This document shows, piece after piece, positions 1 to 7,078 of a stretch of 7,249 nt of DNA. Within the stretch, counting starts at the first letter, position 1. Each line of letters starts with the position of its first letter. The stretch comes from Candidatus Woesearchaeota archaeon (GTDB lineage: Archaea; Nanoarchaeota; Nanoarchaeia; Woesearchaeales; JAGVZT01), in assembly GCA_017608295.1 (NCBI GenBank), contig JAFCGF010000071.1, forward strand, positions 1 through 7,249. The letters are read 5' to 3'. Made by a program: the position numbers and the translations under genes. The notes under the pieces are model-generated. The model was not told the origin of the DNA. It did not search any database and saw only the letters and a list, made by a program, of their open reading frames with translations.

Positions 1-98
1 TTCTCTTTTCCCTAACTTTAGCAATGTAATTTATTTTAAATCGGTTCAGTATTTTGTAACTTGCAAAAACCCCGGAAAACTGAATCAATAAACCAGCA

Positions 99-1832
99 AT
101 GATGAATATGAAACGGAATGGGATTACTCCTCCAGGTATTGGAATAGGACCTGTTTTTATGATCTGCCTATTGCTTATTCCCATATCTCAGTCACACCTT
201 TTAGCTCAAAACTGGATTGCTATTGCCGCCCAAAAAGAAAAAATGGGATTCGTCGACGAAACAGGTAAGTGGAAAATAAAACCTGATTTCGATGAAGTTA
301 CCGGCTTTCAAAATGGACTGGCTGCGGTAAAATCAGGGGCTTATTGGGGATACATTGACAATCGTGGAAATACAGTTATTTCTCCACAATTTGATCAGGC
401 AACTCCTTTTTACAATAAACAGTTTGCTCTTGTAACTACAAACTCAGCTAAATCATATATCAACCGAAAAGGAGAATTGCTATTGGAATCTTCTTATGGA
501 CTGGTAATCTTCAATGAAGATCTGGCTCCGTTTGAGATGAATGACAAGTTTGGATTCATTAACAAGAACCATCAATGGGAGGTACTACCGGTATATGACC
601 AGGTTTGGCCATTCCGAAATGGTATTGCAAAAGTAAAGAAAACCGGGCAGTGGATTTTAATCAACAGATTGGGAGAAGAGATTTATGATATGCAACTGGA
701 TTCATACTCATCCGCCGGGAAAAGCCTTTTGTTTAAAAAGAGTAAAGACGGACAATGGGGATTTGTTGATTCAAATGGAGACTGGATTATATCTCCCGTT
801 TTCGATGATGTAAAATCATTTTCTGAAGGTTTGTCACCCGTCAAAAAGAATGGTAAATGGGGATATATAAACATGGAAGGGGAAATGGTTATCAATCCTG
901 ATTATGATGATGCATTTGCATTCAGCCACTGGTTAGGTTCAGTAGAGGTTGAGGGTAAGTTTGGATGTATTAATACCCATGGTGAGATGGTTATCAAGCC
1001 AAAATTTGAGAACCCATTGTTTTTTCATTTTGCCGATGATTACATCAGTATGGATATTGTTACAACAGAAACCCTGACAGATATTGTCCCGGTATCAGAA
1101 GTCAGTGTACCGGAGGTAACTGTTGCCAGTCATAATATTTATACCCCTGACGACAAAAGGCTTGCACTGGTAATCGGTAACGGAAATTATGTTCGGGGGG
1201 GCTATCTTTCAAATCCGGAGAATGATGCCAGAGCCATGGCTGAATCACTGGAAAAACTGGGATTTGAGACCCTTGTCTATTCAAACGTTGACCAGGTTGC
1301 GTTGAAACAGGCTATTGATGATTTCGGAAACCGGCTTAGAAATTTTGATACGGGCCTGTTTTTCTATGCCGGTCATGGTATCCAGGTGAAAGGATTCAAC
1401 TACCTGATCCCGGTAGATGCTTCGCTGGAAAGTGAGATAGATGTGGAATATAATTGTGTTGAAGCAGGAAGAGTGCTCGGTAGGATGGAAGAGTCTGGCA
1501 GCAAAACCAACATTGTTGTCCTGGATGCCTGCCGGGATAATCCTTTCGAAAGGAGCTGGACACGTAAAGCACAGGGACAAGGTCTTGCTTTTATGAATGC
1601 ACCCTCCGGTTCCTTAATCGCATATGCTACCTCTCCTGGTAGTACTGCTTCCGATGGTCCTGGACAGAACGGCTTGTATACATCTTCACTGCTAAAGTAT
1701 ATGGGAAATCCCGGAATGACAATCCTTGAAGTTTTTCAGAAAGTCCGGTCAGAGGTCAGGGAGAAATCAAATAACAGGCAAACCCCCTGGGAATCTACTT
1801 CACTGGAAGGAAATTTCTATTTCAGGGAATAG
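99..1832 (+). CDS. Exported WG-repeat protein with C-terminal caspase-like (peptidase C14) domain
   Basis: Predicted secreted or periplasmic cysteine peptidase of the caspase fold, substrate unknown. Seen: an N-terminal signal peptide (K5/R6, hydrophobic core about 18-30, possible cleavage after LLA at 34-36). Eight WG-type repeats follow at about 34-residue spacing, starting near residues 49, 83, 119, 151, 185, 220, 254 and 288. Five match the F/WGFxDxxGxWxIxPxFD pattern well; units 3, 5 and 8 are degenerate. A Val/Pro/Glu/Thr-rich linker (about 320-350) leads to the caspase domain (353-577). This opens with LALVIGNGNY and carries the catalytic pair H426 (YAGHG) and C478 (LDACRDNPF). DACR-type pockets in prokaryotic relatives usually go with cleavage after basic residues; that is inference here. 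No Cys follows the signal peptide, so it is not a lipoprotein. Three ATGs lie within the first four codons (99, 102, 108) and no Shine-Dalgarno decides between them. It stands alone, converging on the acyltransferase gene. Confidence 0.9.
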   Translation: MMNMKRNGITPPGIGIGPVFMICLLLIPISQSHLLAQNWIAIAAQKEKMGFVDETGKWKIKPDFDEVTGFQNGLAAVKSGAYWGYIDNRGNTVISPQFDQATPFYNKQFALVTTNSAKSYINRKGELLLESSYGLVIFNEDLAPFEMNDKFGFINKNHQWEVLPVYDQVWPFRNGIAKVKKTGQWILINRLGEEIYDMQLDSYSSAGKSLLFKKSKDGQWGFVDSNGDWIISPVFDDVKSFSEGLSPVKKNGKWGYINMEGEMVINPDYDDAFAFSHWLGSVEVEGKFGCINTHGEMVIKPKFENPLFFHFADDYISMDIVTTETLTDIVPVSEVSVPEVTVASHNIYTPDDKRLALVIGNGNYVRGGYLSNPENDARAMAESLEKLGFETLVYSNVDQVALKQAIDDFGNRLRNFDTGLFFYAGHGIQVKGFNYLIPVDASLESEIDVEYNCVEAGRVLGRMEESGSKTNIVVLDACRDNPFERSWTRKAQGQGLAFMNAPSGSLIAYATSPGSTASDGPGQNGLYTSSLLKYMGNPGMTILEVFQKVRSEVREKSNNRQTPWESTSLEGNFYFRE

Positions 1833-1838
1833 AATTTA

Positions 1839-1943
1839 GTTCTCGGTTCTCAGTTCTCCTTGTCAGCCGTATCCGCACGCTGTCACCGAAGCTTCAGCGT
1901 AGGCACCCGGCTGTGCGGAGAAGGCGGAGGTTCTCAGTTCTCA
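1839..1943. repeat. GTTCTCA heptamer blocks flanking a GC-rich segment
   Basis: Left block 1839-1859 holds three heptamers (GTTCTCG, GTTCTCA, GTTCTCC). Right block 1930-1943 holds two exact GTTCTCA units. The 14-mer GGTTCTCAGTTCTC is present at both 1845-1858 and 1929-1942, so it directly flanks a 70-bp segment (1859-1928) that is richer in GC than its surroundings. This looks either like a short element lying within a heptamer tract, or like two tracts around a spacer. No coding potential was seen. The same seven-base period recurs at 3017-3044. Confidence 0.7.
1865..1918. repeat. Overlapping inverted repeats with two alternative pairings
   Basis: Inner dyad ACGCTG (1877-1882) with CAGCGT (1895-1900) encloses a 12-nt loop, and is nested in an outer pair AGCCG (1865-1869) with CGGCT (1908-1912). 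A second, incompatible pairing joins CCGCAC (1873-1878) to GTGCGG (1913-1918). No T-tract follows on either strand, so it is not a typical intrinsic terminator, although it lies between two convergent genes. Function unknown. Confidence 0.5.
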
Positions 1944-2000
1944 GTTTGATCTTTTCTCAATTGCGGAGCATAAAACCAATCACAACAATCATACTACAAA

Positions 2001-2043
2001 AGTCATTATGTGGTCAATAAGTTGTCATTTATAGTCATTACGT
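2001..2043. repeat. Degenerate 11-bp tandem repeat (GTCATTA core)
   Basis: The core GTCATTA or a one-base variant begins at 2002, 2013, 2024 and 2034, giving a period of 10-11 bp over about four units (for example AGTCATTATGT, GGTCAATAAGT). An inverted copy, TAATGAC, lies at 2057-2063. The nearby 9-mer CGGAGAAGG at 2063-2071 repeats 1916-1924. Together with the heptamer blocks, this fills the roughly 257-bp gene-free stretch between the two convergent genes. No RNA gene or clear terminator was recognised there. Confidence 0.5.
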
Positions 2044-2089
2044 TGTTTTCTCGACCTAATGACGGAGAAGGAGGATCGTTCATCAGCCA

Positions 2090-3004
2090 TTATCTTTTAA
2101 CTAATCTCAACGGCCATGGCAACCGGTTACTTTTTATCCTTGGATAGGAAGCCTCCCTTGATCCAAAACCCATATAGAATCTGGCCAGGCTTTCCCTTTT
2201 TGATCCCATGAAATCAAGAAAGCTATCCTTACGGGTATGATCGCTGATAAACTGATCGACCAGCAGAAACATAGAGCCATTCTCCCTGCTTTCAGGAGTA
2301 TTACCGGAAAATAGAAATATATGGCGCTGGTTAGAATAGATAAAATAAGCAGAAGCACAGATTAATCCACTGGCAGTTTTGGCAGTATATATCTCCCCCA
2401 CATTCCTTTCAATACCTTCTGTCATAATGGATCTAAGCTGACTATAATGTTGAGATTTGATCTTTGGATAATGTTTCCCTAATGAGGAGCGAAACATGGC
2501 AATCAGTTCATCCGGCTGGTTCCCGTGAGTCACAGTAATCTTATGATCAATCGCTTTTTTAATATTTCTCTTCGCATTATCCGAATAGTTAAGCGACAAC
2601 TCTTCATAGCTCCCGGTCAGGTTCAATTCATAGGTTTTTTCGGTGAACACCTGGAATTGTCCTGTTGTCGGATTATTGGAGGAATTCAAACAAATATCAA
2701 TGTATCTATATCTTGCAGGGATTGATCTGAGCAGCTCATTGGTCATTGTGATGTCAGGTATGGACCTGGAAAAAACACCCAGTTGCTGGGTGAAAAATGG
2801 CTGATACAGATAATATACACCCAATTTCCTACCCCAGGTAAGTGGGAATAGTGTCTCATAATCATCAGCTACTAATCCATCCCATCCCGGACAAATCAGA
2901 TCCAAAAACCAGGAGTATGCAAAGATCCTCCCATGCTCAGATTCGGCAATACACCGGTCCCATTTTTCCTTATCAATATCTTTATGAGGAAGAAATTTAA
3001 TCAT
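2090..3004 (-). CDS. GNAT/FemAB-like acyltransferase family protein
   Basis: Probable cytoplasmic acyl- or aminoacyl-transferase with a double-GNAT architecture of the FemAB/BioF2-like type; substrate unknown. Read from the ATG at 3004 it has 304 residues. Seen: N-terminal half with DIDKEKWDRCI and GRIFAYSWFLD (near 9-35), PFFTQQLGVFS (69-79), a basic N-A-K-R-N-I-K-K-A segment (143-151) like the Arg/Lys helix common in FemAB-like proteins, and a C-terminal LDFMGS...LARFYMGFG signature (263-281). No signal peptide or membrane helix. The longer reading from ATG 3031 would add nine residues encoded partly by a heptamer repeat, so I prefer 3004, where the sequence begins MIKFLPHKDID as I expect for this family. 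It is the second gene of an apparent operon after the deacetylase-like gene. Pairing with a CE4-like protein suggests envelope glycan or glycolipid modification, which is inference. Confidence 0.8.
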   Translation of the reverse strand: MIKFLPHKDIDKEKWDRCIAESEHGRIFAYSWFLDLICPGWDGLVADDYETLFPLTWGRKLGVYYLYQPFFTQQLGVFSRSIPDITMTNELLRSIPARYRYIDICLNSSNNPTTGQFQVFTEKTYELNLTGSYEELSLNYSDNAKRNIKKAIDHKITVTHGNQPDELIAMFRSSLGKHYPKIKSQHYSQLRSIMTEGIERNVGEIYTAKTASGLICASAYFIYSNQRHIFLFSGNTPESRENGSMFLLVDQFISDHTRKDSFLDFMGSKRESLARFYMGFGSREASYPRIKSNRLPWPLRLVKR

Positions 3005-3016
3005 TATGGAGATGGT

Positions 3017-3044
3017 TTTCTCATTTCTCATTTCTCATTTCGCA
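3017..3044. repeat. TTTCTCA heptamer tandem repeat at a gene junction
   Basis: Three perfect TTTCTCA units (3017-3023, 3024-3030, 3031-3037) are followed by a diverged fourth, TTTCGCA (3038-3044). On the minus strand the units read TGAGAAA. They encode the final Ala-Lys and TGA stop of the deacetylase-like gene and offer three ATGs (first bases 3038, 3031, 3024), each in a different frame. Only the ATG at 3031 is open into the acyltransferase. The same seven-base period is seen at 1839-1859 and 1930-1943. Confidence 0.8.
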
Positions 3045-4333
3045 AGCCTGAGCATTTCCTCATACACCTCCAGCCATCCCTGCCAGGCCCCCCAGTCATT
3101 CAGTGACGAATTGTGCCATAAACTGGTAAAGGTGCCATTCACCTGTCGGGTCCTATCAATCAGGTTTCTTATCCTCTCTTTTGCTTCCTCCTGATCCATT
3201 CGCAGGTACTCTTTAAGGGTTCCATCCATTACGTGAAATGGAAAGATTTTTAATTCTGTTTTCTCTTCTTTCAGGAGATCATAAAAGAAAAATGGATTGG
3301 AAGTTCCTGCACGAAAACCAGTATCGCCTGCAAATCCCATAGTGTAATCCTCGGTTATGCCTAACCGGATCAGATTTCGGTAGGTATCCGGAATTTTTAG
3401 TTTAAGGTAATGTTGCCTGCTCCTCGAGACCGGTTTGTTTGTAACTTCCTGTAATACAGTAATTTCACTTTTCAGTTCAGCGGGTTCAAAATTGGAACGA
3501 TAGGAAGGATGGAGTCCAATCTCATAGTTTTCCGATATCCTGCTAATCAGTTTTCGATAAGCTCCTTTGCCTGCTGGTGGATTTTTATCAAATTTCCCAT
3601 ACTTGCCAACCTGGAAAAAAAAGATGGGAGAGAGATTAAATTGCTTAAACCATTCTTCCAACATCTCAAAGGTATCATAAGGATCCCTCATCTTACCAAA
3701 CAGAACTTTCAACCGGATCTTGTTCTCCCCTTTTATCTTTCTACTGTTTGAATTCAGTATCCCACCGATCGTTCTCAGCAATCCTTTTTGCTTAAACGCA
3801 AAAGGTTCATCCACATCGATAGTCGGCGTAAATGCATATTTCTTTTGTCTGATCTTCAGTTCCGGGGATTTGGCTACAAGGTTCTTTTCCAATTCCATGA
3901 TCCAATAATCGACAATGGGGAAATTGAGAAAATCGTTGTTATATGCCAGACTATCGAAAACATCAAACCTCCCATGGATATCCCTCTCCTTAATAAGATA
4001 CTCTTCGTATCGTGAAAGCATGAAGAAGGAGGCCGCAAATGGATCAAATGGCAGATCAGACTCAGGATCGGTCAGGAACATTATATTCATATCCTTCCAA
4101 ACAGGGACATACAGGTCCTGCTCCCTGATATCATTTTCGAAAAGTAATTTTGCTGGTTTTATCCGGAACGAATCATTAAAGAACTGGTCAGAGTAATTTA
4201 TTTTTGGCAGTTTACTTTCATTAAATTGTGCTGAATCTGAAGTAATCTGAAGTTCCAGATTAAAGATCTCTTCAATAATGAACTCAAAGATGTATTTGAG
4301 TCTGGGTGTTAATTCCCTTGTAAAGACAAGCAA
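3035..4333 (-). CDS. Polysaccharide deacetylase-like (CE4/NodB-fold) protein with DUF7033-type N-terminal region
   Basis: Predicted cytoplasmic protein of 432 residues from the uncharacterised Bacteroidota branch of the CE4 superfamily; substrate unknown. Numbered from TTG 4333: N-terminal region (1-165) begins LVFTRELTPRLKYIFEFI and includes FFMLSRYEEY near 103-112. NodB-like domain from about 166: motif 1 FTPTIDVD with D173 and D175, EIGLHPSY with H275, a SRSRQHYLKL segment (302-311, H308), and a late SLWHN with H407. These fit the positions of the metal and catalytic residues of CE4 enzymes, but motif 2 lacks the usual second His (HPSY in place of HxxxH). No signal peptide. Start choice: the frame has no ATG until well inside the protein. 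TTG 4333 places the N-terminus where I expect family members to begin, and a promoter at 4366-4394 would start transcription below the alternative TTG at 4393 (452 residues). The acyltransferase gene follows directly. Confidence 0.8.
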   Translation of the reverse strand: MLVFTRELTPRLKYIFEFIIEEIFNLELQITSDSAQFNESKLPKINYSDQFFNDSFRIKPAKLLFENDIREQDLYVPVWKDMNIMFLTDPESDLPFDPFAASFFMLSRYEEYLIKERDIHGRFDVFDSLAYNNDFLNFPIVDYWIMELEKNLVAKSPELKIRQKKYAFTPTIDVDEPFAFKQKGLLRTIGGILNSNSRKIKGENKIRLKVLFGKMRDPYDTFEMLEEWFKQFNLSPIFFFQVGKYGKFDKNPPAGKGAYRKLISRISENYEIGLHPSYRSNFEPAELKSEITVLQEVTNKPVSRSRQHYLKLKIPDTYRNLIRLGITEDYTMGFAGDTGFRAGTSNPFFFYDLLKEEKTELKIFPFHVMDGTLKEYLRMDQEEAKERIRNLIDRTRQVNGTFTSLWHNSSLNDWGAWQGWLEVYEEMLRLAK

Positions 4334-4365
4334 TTGAATGATTTTTAAGTTGAACCAATCTGAAC

Positions 4366-4394
4366 CAAATTTAACAATTTTTCGGATATTCAAA
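4366..4394 (-). promoter_or_regulatory. Putative Bacteroidota-type promoter for the deacetylase/acyltransferase operon
   Basis: On the minus strand, TTTG (4394-4391) is followed by a 17-nt spacer and TAAATTTG (4373-4366), a full match to the TAnnTTTG -7 element. Transcription would begin near 4360, leaving a leader of about 26 nt before the TTG at 4333. If real, it rules out initiation at the upstream TTG (4393). It shares the 166-bp divergent intergenic region (4334-4499) with the thrC promoter candidate. Confidence 0.5.
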
Positions 4395-4439
4395 TTTCCT
4401 GAAGAAGTATATCATCCCAATTTGATATATCAGGGATCT

Positions 4440-4471
4440 TTTCAAAAGGATACAAATTCCTGTTATCTTTG
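4440..4471 (+). promoter_or_regulatory. Putative Bacteroidota-type promoter for thrC
   Basis: TTTC (4440-4443, one mismatch to TTTG), a 20-nt spacer and TATCTTTG (4464-4471, full match to TAnnTTTG). Transcription would start near 4478, giving a short leader of about 22 nt before the thrC ATG. That leader is too short for an amino-acid-responsive leader peptide or a riboswitch, and none was seen. Confidence 0.5.
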
Positions 4472-4499
4472 GGTAGGGTAATCCAATCAGGAATTTCTG

Positions 4500-5861
4500 A
4501 TGCCGATTTTATTTCATTCAACAAATAACAGTTGTAAACCGGTTTCTTTTGAGACTGCTTTATTACAAGGATTAGCACCAGATAAAGGGTTATACCTTCC
4601 CTCCGGGTATCCGGTATTTAGCAGGAAAACAATCCTTGATTTTTCCAATCTTTCATATCCTGAACTTGCATGCACTTTGATTCTACCCTTTCTTTCCGGA
4701 AATATTTCGGAACAAGACTGTTTACATCTGACCGAGAAAGCATATGATTTTGAAATCCCAATAGAAAAAATAACCGGTAACAACTACCTGTTACGACTTG
4801 ATTGTGGACCGACCCACTCATTCAAAGATTTCGGAGCAAGAATGATGGCTTTGCTTATGGGTTATTATAAGCAGGGTGATCCGGCAAAATTGATGATCCT
4901 GACAGCTACTTCCGGTGATACCGGAAGTGCAATAGCCAATGCATTCCAGAATATGGAAAACATTACAGTGATTATCCTCTTTCCCAGACACGAGATAAGT
5001 ACACAACAACGGAAACAGATGACTACCCTCGGTCAAAATGTTAAAACGATAGCCATTGAAGGAAAGTTTGATGATTGCCAGGCACTTGTTAAACATGCTT
5101 TTTCAGATCCTGATCTTCATGCGCTTAACCTTACCTCTGCCAATTCAATTAATATTGGAAGGTTATTGCCTCAGAGTGTATATTATTTTTATTCCTATGC
5201 ACGTGCCATACTTTCGCCGGACGAACAAGTAATCTTTTCTGTACCATCGGGAAACCTCGGCAATGCCTGTGGAGGTCTGATGGCAAAAAAAATGGGGTTA
5301 CCCATTTCGAAAATGATTCTGCCAACGAATTCAAATGATTCTTTCCCAAAACTTTTAAATACGAAGATCTATCACAAAGTCGAACCATCGAAACACTGTA
5401 TTTCCAGCGCAATGAATGTGGGTCATCCCAGTAACCTGGCCAGATTGATCGCTTTTTATGATGGGAAAATGGATGAAACAGGGCATATGATACAAAATCC
5501 AGATTTTGACTCTATGCATGCTGATATCTTTTCTCAAGCCATATCAGATAGAGAGACCCAGGATACGATTCATCGATTTTTTCAGGAGCACAATATACTG
5601 ATTGAACCTCATGGTGCAGTTGGATTGGCTGGTTTGCATCACTACCTGAGGTTACATCCGGAAAAAGCAGATTCCAATCAACGATTTATTACCCTGGAAA
5701 CTGCCCATCCTGCAAAATTTCCTGAGGAGATCAGGAATATTCTTTCTGTTGATCCTGAGCTTCCGGCCTCATTCACAGAACAAAACGTAAAAGAGGAGAA
5801 GTATGAGATCATGGACGGGAAATATCAATTCTTTAAAGAATATTTGCTCAACAACCGATAA
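4500..5861 (+). CDS. thrC: Threonine synthase
   Basis: PLP-dependent enzyme converting O-phospho-L-homoserine to L-threonine and phosphate, the last step of threonine biosynthesis; cytoplasmic. Length 453 residues, usual for the longer bacterial type. Seen in order: N-terminal FHSTNNS...VSFETALLQGLAPDKGLYLP (5-34), the PLP-lysine motif THSFKDFGAR with K109, TATSGDTGSA (135-144), the phosphate-binding SVPSGNLGNACGG (247-259), NVGHPSNLARL (306-316) and TLETAHPAKFPEE (398-410). All expected motifs are intact. The ATG at 4500 fits the family, whose members start a few residues before the STN motif. The next gene begins 11 bp after the stop, so the two are almost certainly cotranscribed. A promoter candidate lies just upstream. 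Confidence 0.97.
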   Translation: MPILFHSTNNSCKPVSFETALLQGLAPDKGLYLPSGYPVFSRKTILDFSNLSYPELACTLILPFLSGNISEQDCLHLTEKAYDFEIPIEKITGNNYLLRLDCGPTHSFKDFGARMMALLMGYYKQGDPAKLMILTATSGDTGSAIANAFQNMENITVIILFPRHEISTQQRKQMTTLGQNVKTIAIEGKFDDCQALVKHAFSDPDLHALNLTSANSINIGRLLPQSVYYFYSYARAILSPDEQVIFSVPSGNLGNACGGLMAKKMGLPISKMILPTNSNDSFPKLLNTKIYHKVEPSKHCISSAMNVGHPSNLARLIAFYDGKMDETGHMIQNPDFDSMHADIFSQAISDRETQDTIHRFFQEHNILIEPHGAVGLAGLHHYLRLHPEKADSNQRFITLETAHPAKFPEEIRNILSVDPELPASFTEQNVKEEKYEIMDGKYQFFKEYLLNNR

Positions 5862-5872
5862 AAACAGATCCT

Positions 5873-7078
5873 TTGAAATACCTAATTCTCATACCGGATG
5901 GAATGGCAGATTGGAAGATCCCTTCACTGGGAAACAGGTCCCCACTTCATGCTGCTAAGTCAGAATGGATGGATGATCTTTGCCGTCTTTCATCTACAGG
6001 TCAGCTATTGACAATACCCGAGGGTATGCCTGCGGGAAGTGAAATTGCTAATCTTTCTATCCTGGGATATGATCCGGTTAAAGTATACCAGGGAAGGGGT
6101 GTCCTTGAAGCGACAAGCATGGGGATTGAACTTTTCGATAATGATCTGGTTATGCGATGCAATCTTATCTGTCTTGAACCGGATGGAAAGATTAAGAACC
6201 ATTCTGCCGGACATATTTCAACGGATGAAGCAAAAGAAATCATTCAGTCCCTGAACCGTGAAATAGGGACAGATAGGTCGAAGATCTATCCCGGTGTGAG
6301 TTATCGGCATGTTTATATCCTGGAGGACGGGAGCAATGATATCTCTTGCACACCACCTCATGATGTTCCCGGAAGTAATTATCGGGAAGTTATGGTAAAA
6401 GCCACCCGTTCTGAGGGAGAAAAAACAGCAAAACTGCTCAACGATCTTATTGTAAAGTCGCAGAAAATCCTTAAAGATCATCCGGTAAATGTAGAGAGGG
6501 TAAATGCGGGGAAGGACCCGGCCAACTCCATCTGGTTCTGGTCAGCTGGCCATAAACCAAAAATGCACACTTTCAGGGAAGAACACCATCTTAACGGAGC
6601 AGTAATATCCGCCGTTGACCTGATAAACGGGATGTGCAGGTTAGCCGGATTTGACATAATTCATGTTGAGGGGGCAACCGGATTATATGATACCAATTAT
6701 GAAGGGAAAGGACGGGCTGCCATAGAAGCTATTAGCAACTACGACCTGGTTTATTTGCATATTGAAGCCCCGGATGAGGCAGGACATGAAGGGGATCCTG
6801 CACTAAAAATGAAAACTATTGAGGATATTGACCAAAAAGTAGTAAAACAGATAGTTGGGGAGATCAGGAAGCGAGATGACCTTGTTGTTGCTATTCTTCC
6901 GGATCATGCCACACCTGTCAAAGCAAGAACACATACTAATGAACCGGTACCTTTTCTGATTTATCAACCGGGAGATTCACCCGACAATGTGTTCGAATTC
7001 AATGAAATAAGTGTCCAAAGGGGAAGATATGGGTTGATAAAGGGAGATGAATTTCTGAAGTTGTTGTTGGGGAGATGA
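5873..7078 (+). CDS. ApgM-family phosphoglycerate mutase-like protein, proposed homoserine kinase
   Basis: Member of the 2,3-bisphosphoglycerate-independent, archaeal-type phosphoglycerate mutase family in the alkaline phosphatase superfamily; 401 residues, cytoplasmic. Seen: LILIPDGMAD with metal ligand D9, nucleophile region GMPAGSEIANLSILGYDP with S56, NHSAGHIS (109-116), HVEGATG (264-270), EAPDEAGHEGD with D301 and H305, PDHATP with D344 and H345, and RTHTNEPVPF with H354. The full set of metal and catalytic positions is therefore present. Its location 11 bp after thrC matches a Bacteroidota subgroup proposed to phosphorylate homoserine in place of the GHMP kinase ThrB. That role is inferred from context; a true phosphoglycerate mutase cannot be excluded. 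The start is TTG, and the sequence MKYLILIPDG matches the usual N-terminus (MKYxxxxxDG), with no in-frame ATG before codon 11. Confidence 0.85.
   Translation: MKYLILIPDGMADWKIPSLGNRSPLHAAKSEWMDDLCRLSSTGQLLTIPEGMPAGSEIANLSILGYDPVKVYQGRGVLEATSMGIELFDNDLVMRCNLICLEPDGKIKNHSAGHISTDEAKEIIQSLNREIGTDRSKIYPGVSYRHVYILEDGSNDISCTPPHDVPGSNYREVMVKATRSEGEKTAKLLNDLIVKSQKILKDHPVNVERVNAGKDPANSIWFWSAGHKPKMHTFREEHHLNGAVISAVDLINGMCRLAGFDIIHVEGATGLYDTNYEGKGRAAIEAISNYDLVYLHIEAPDEAGHEGDPALKMKTIEDIDQKVVKQIVGEIRKRDDLVVAILPDHATPVKARTHTNEPVPFLIYQPGDSPDNVFEFNEISVQRGRYGLIKGDEFLKLLLGR

Noticed and set aside
13..64. Possible promoter for the WG-caspase gene (TAACTTTA at 13-20, TATTTTG at 50-56, TAACTTGC at 57-64)
   Set aside because: Each is only a partial match to TAnnTTTG and none has a well-placed -33 TTTG; the true promoter may lie outside the window.
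1281..1580. A 99-codon minus-strand frame inside the caspase domain
   Set aside because: It is antisense to a region coding for conserved catalytic motifs and has no recognisable features; other long antisense frames in the window are shadows of the same kind.
1865..1918. Intrinsic terminator between the convergent genes
   Set aside because: The dyads are GC-rich but no T-tract follows on either strand.
2525..2725. Plus-strand frames antisense to the acyltransferase and deacetylase-like genes
   Set aside because: They overlap well-supported genes on the opposite strand and show no domain or start-site signal.
4334..4393. Twenty-residue N-terminal extension of the deacetylase-like protein from TTG 4393
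   Set aside because: The start would lie upstream of the predicted transcription start, and the family-like sequence begins only at LVFTRELTPR.
4390..4578. A 62-codon minus-strand frame upstream of the deacetylase-like gene, with protein-like composition near its end
   Set aside because: Its first 79 bp are antisense to the secure thrC start, the rest covers both promoter candidates, and I recognise no family. A decayed gene remnant remains possible.
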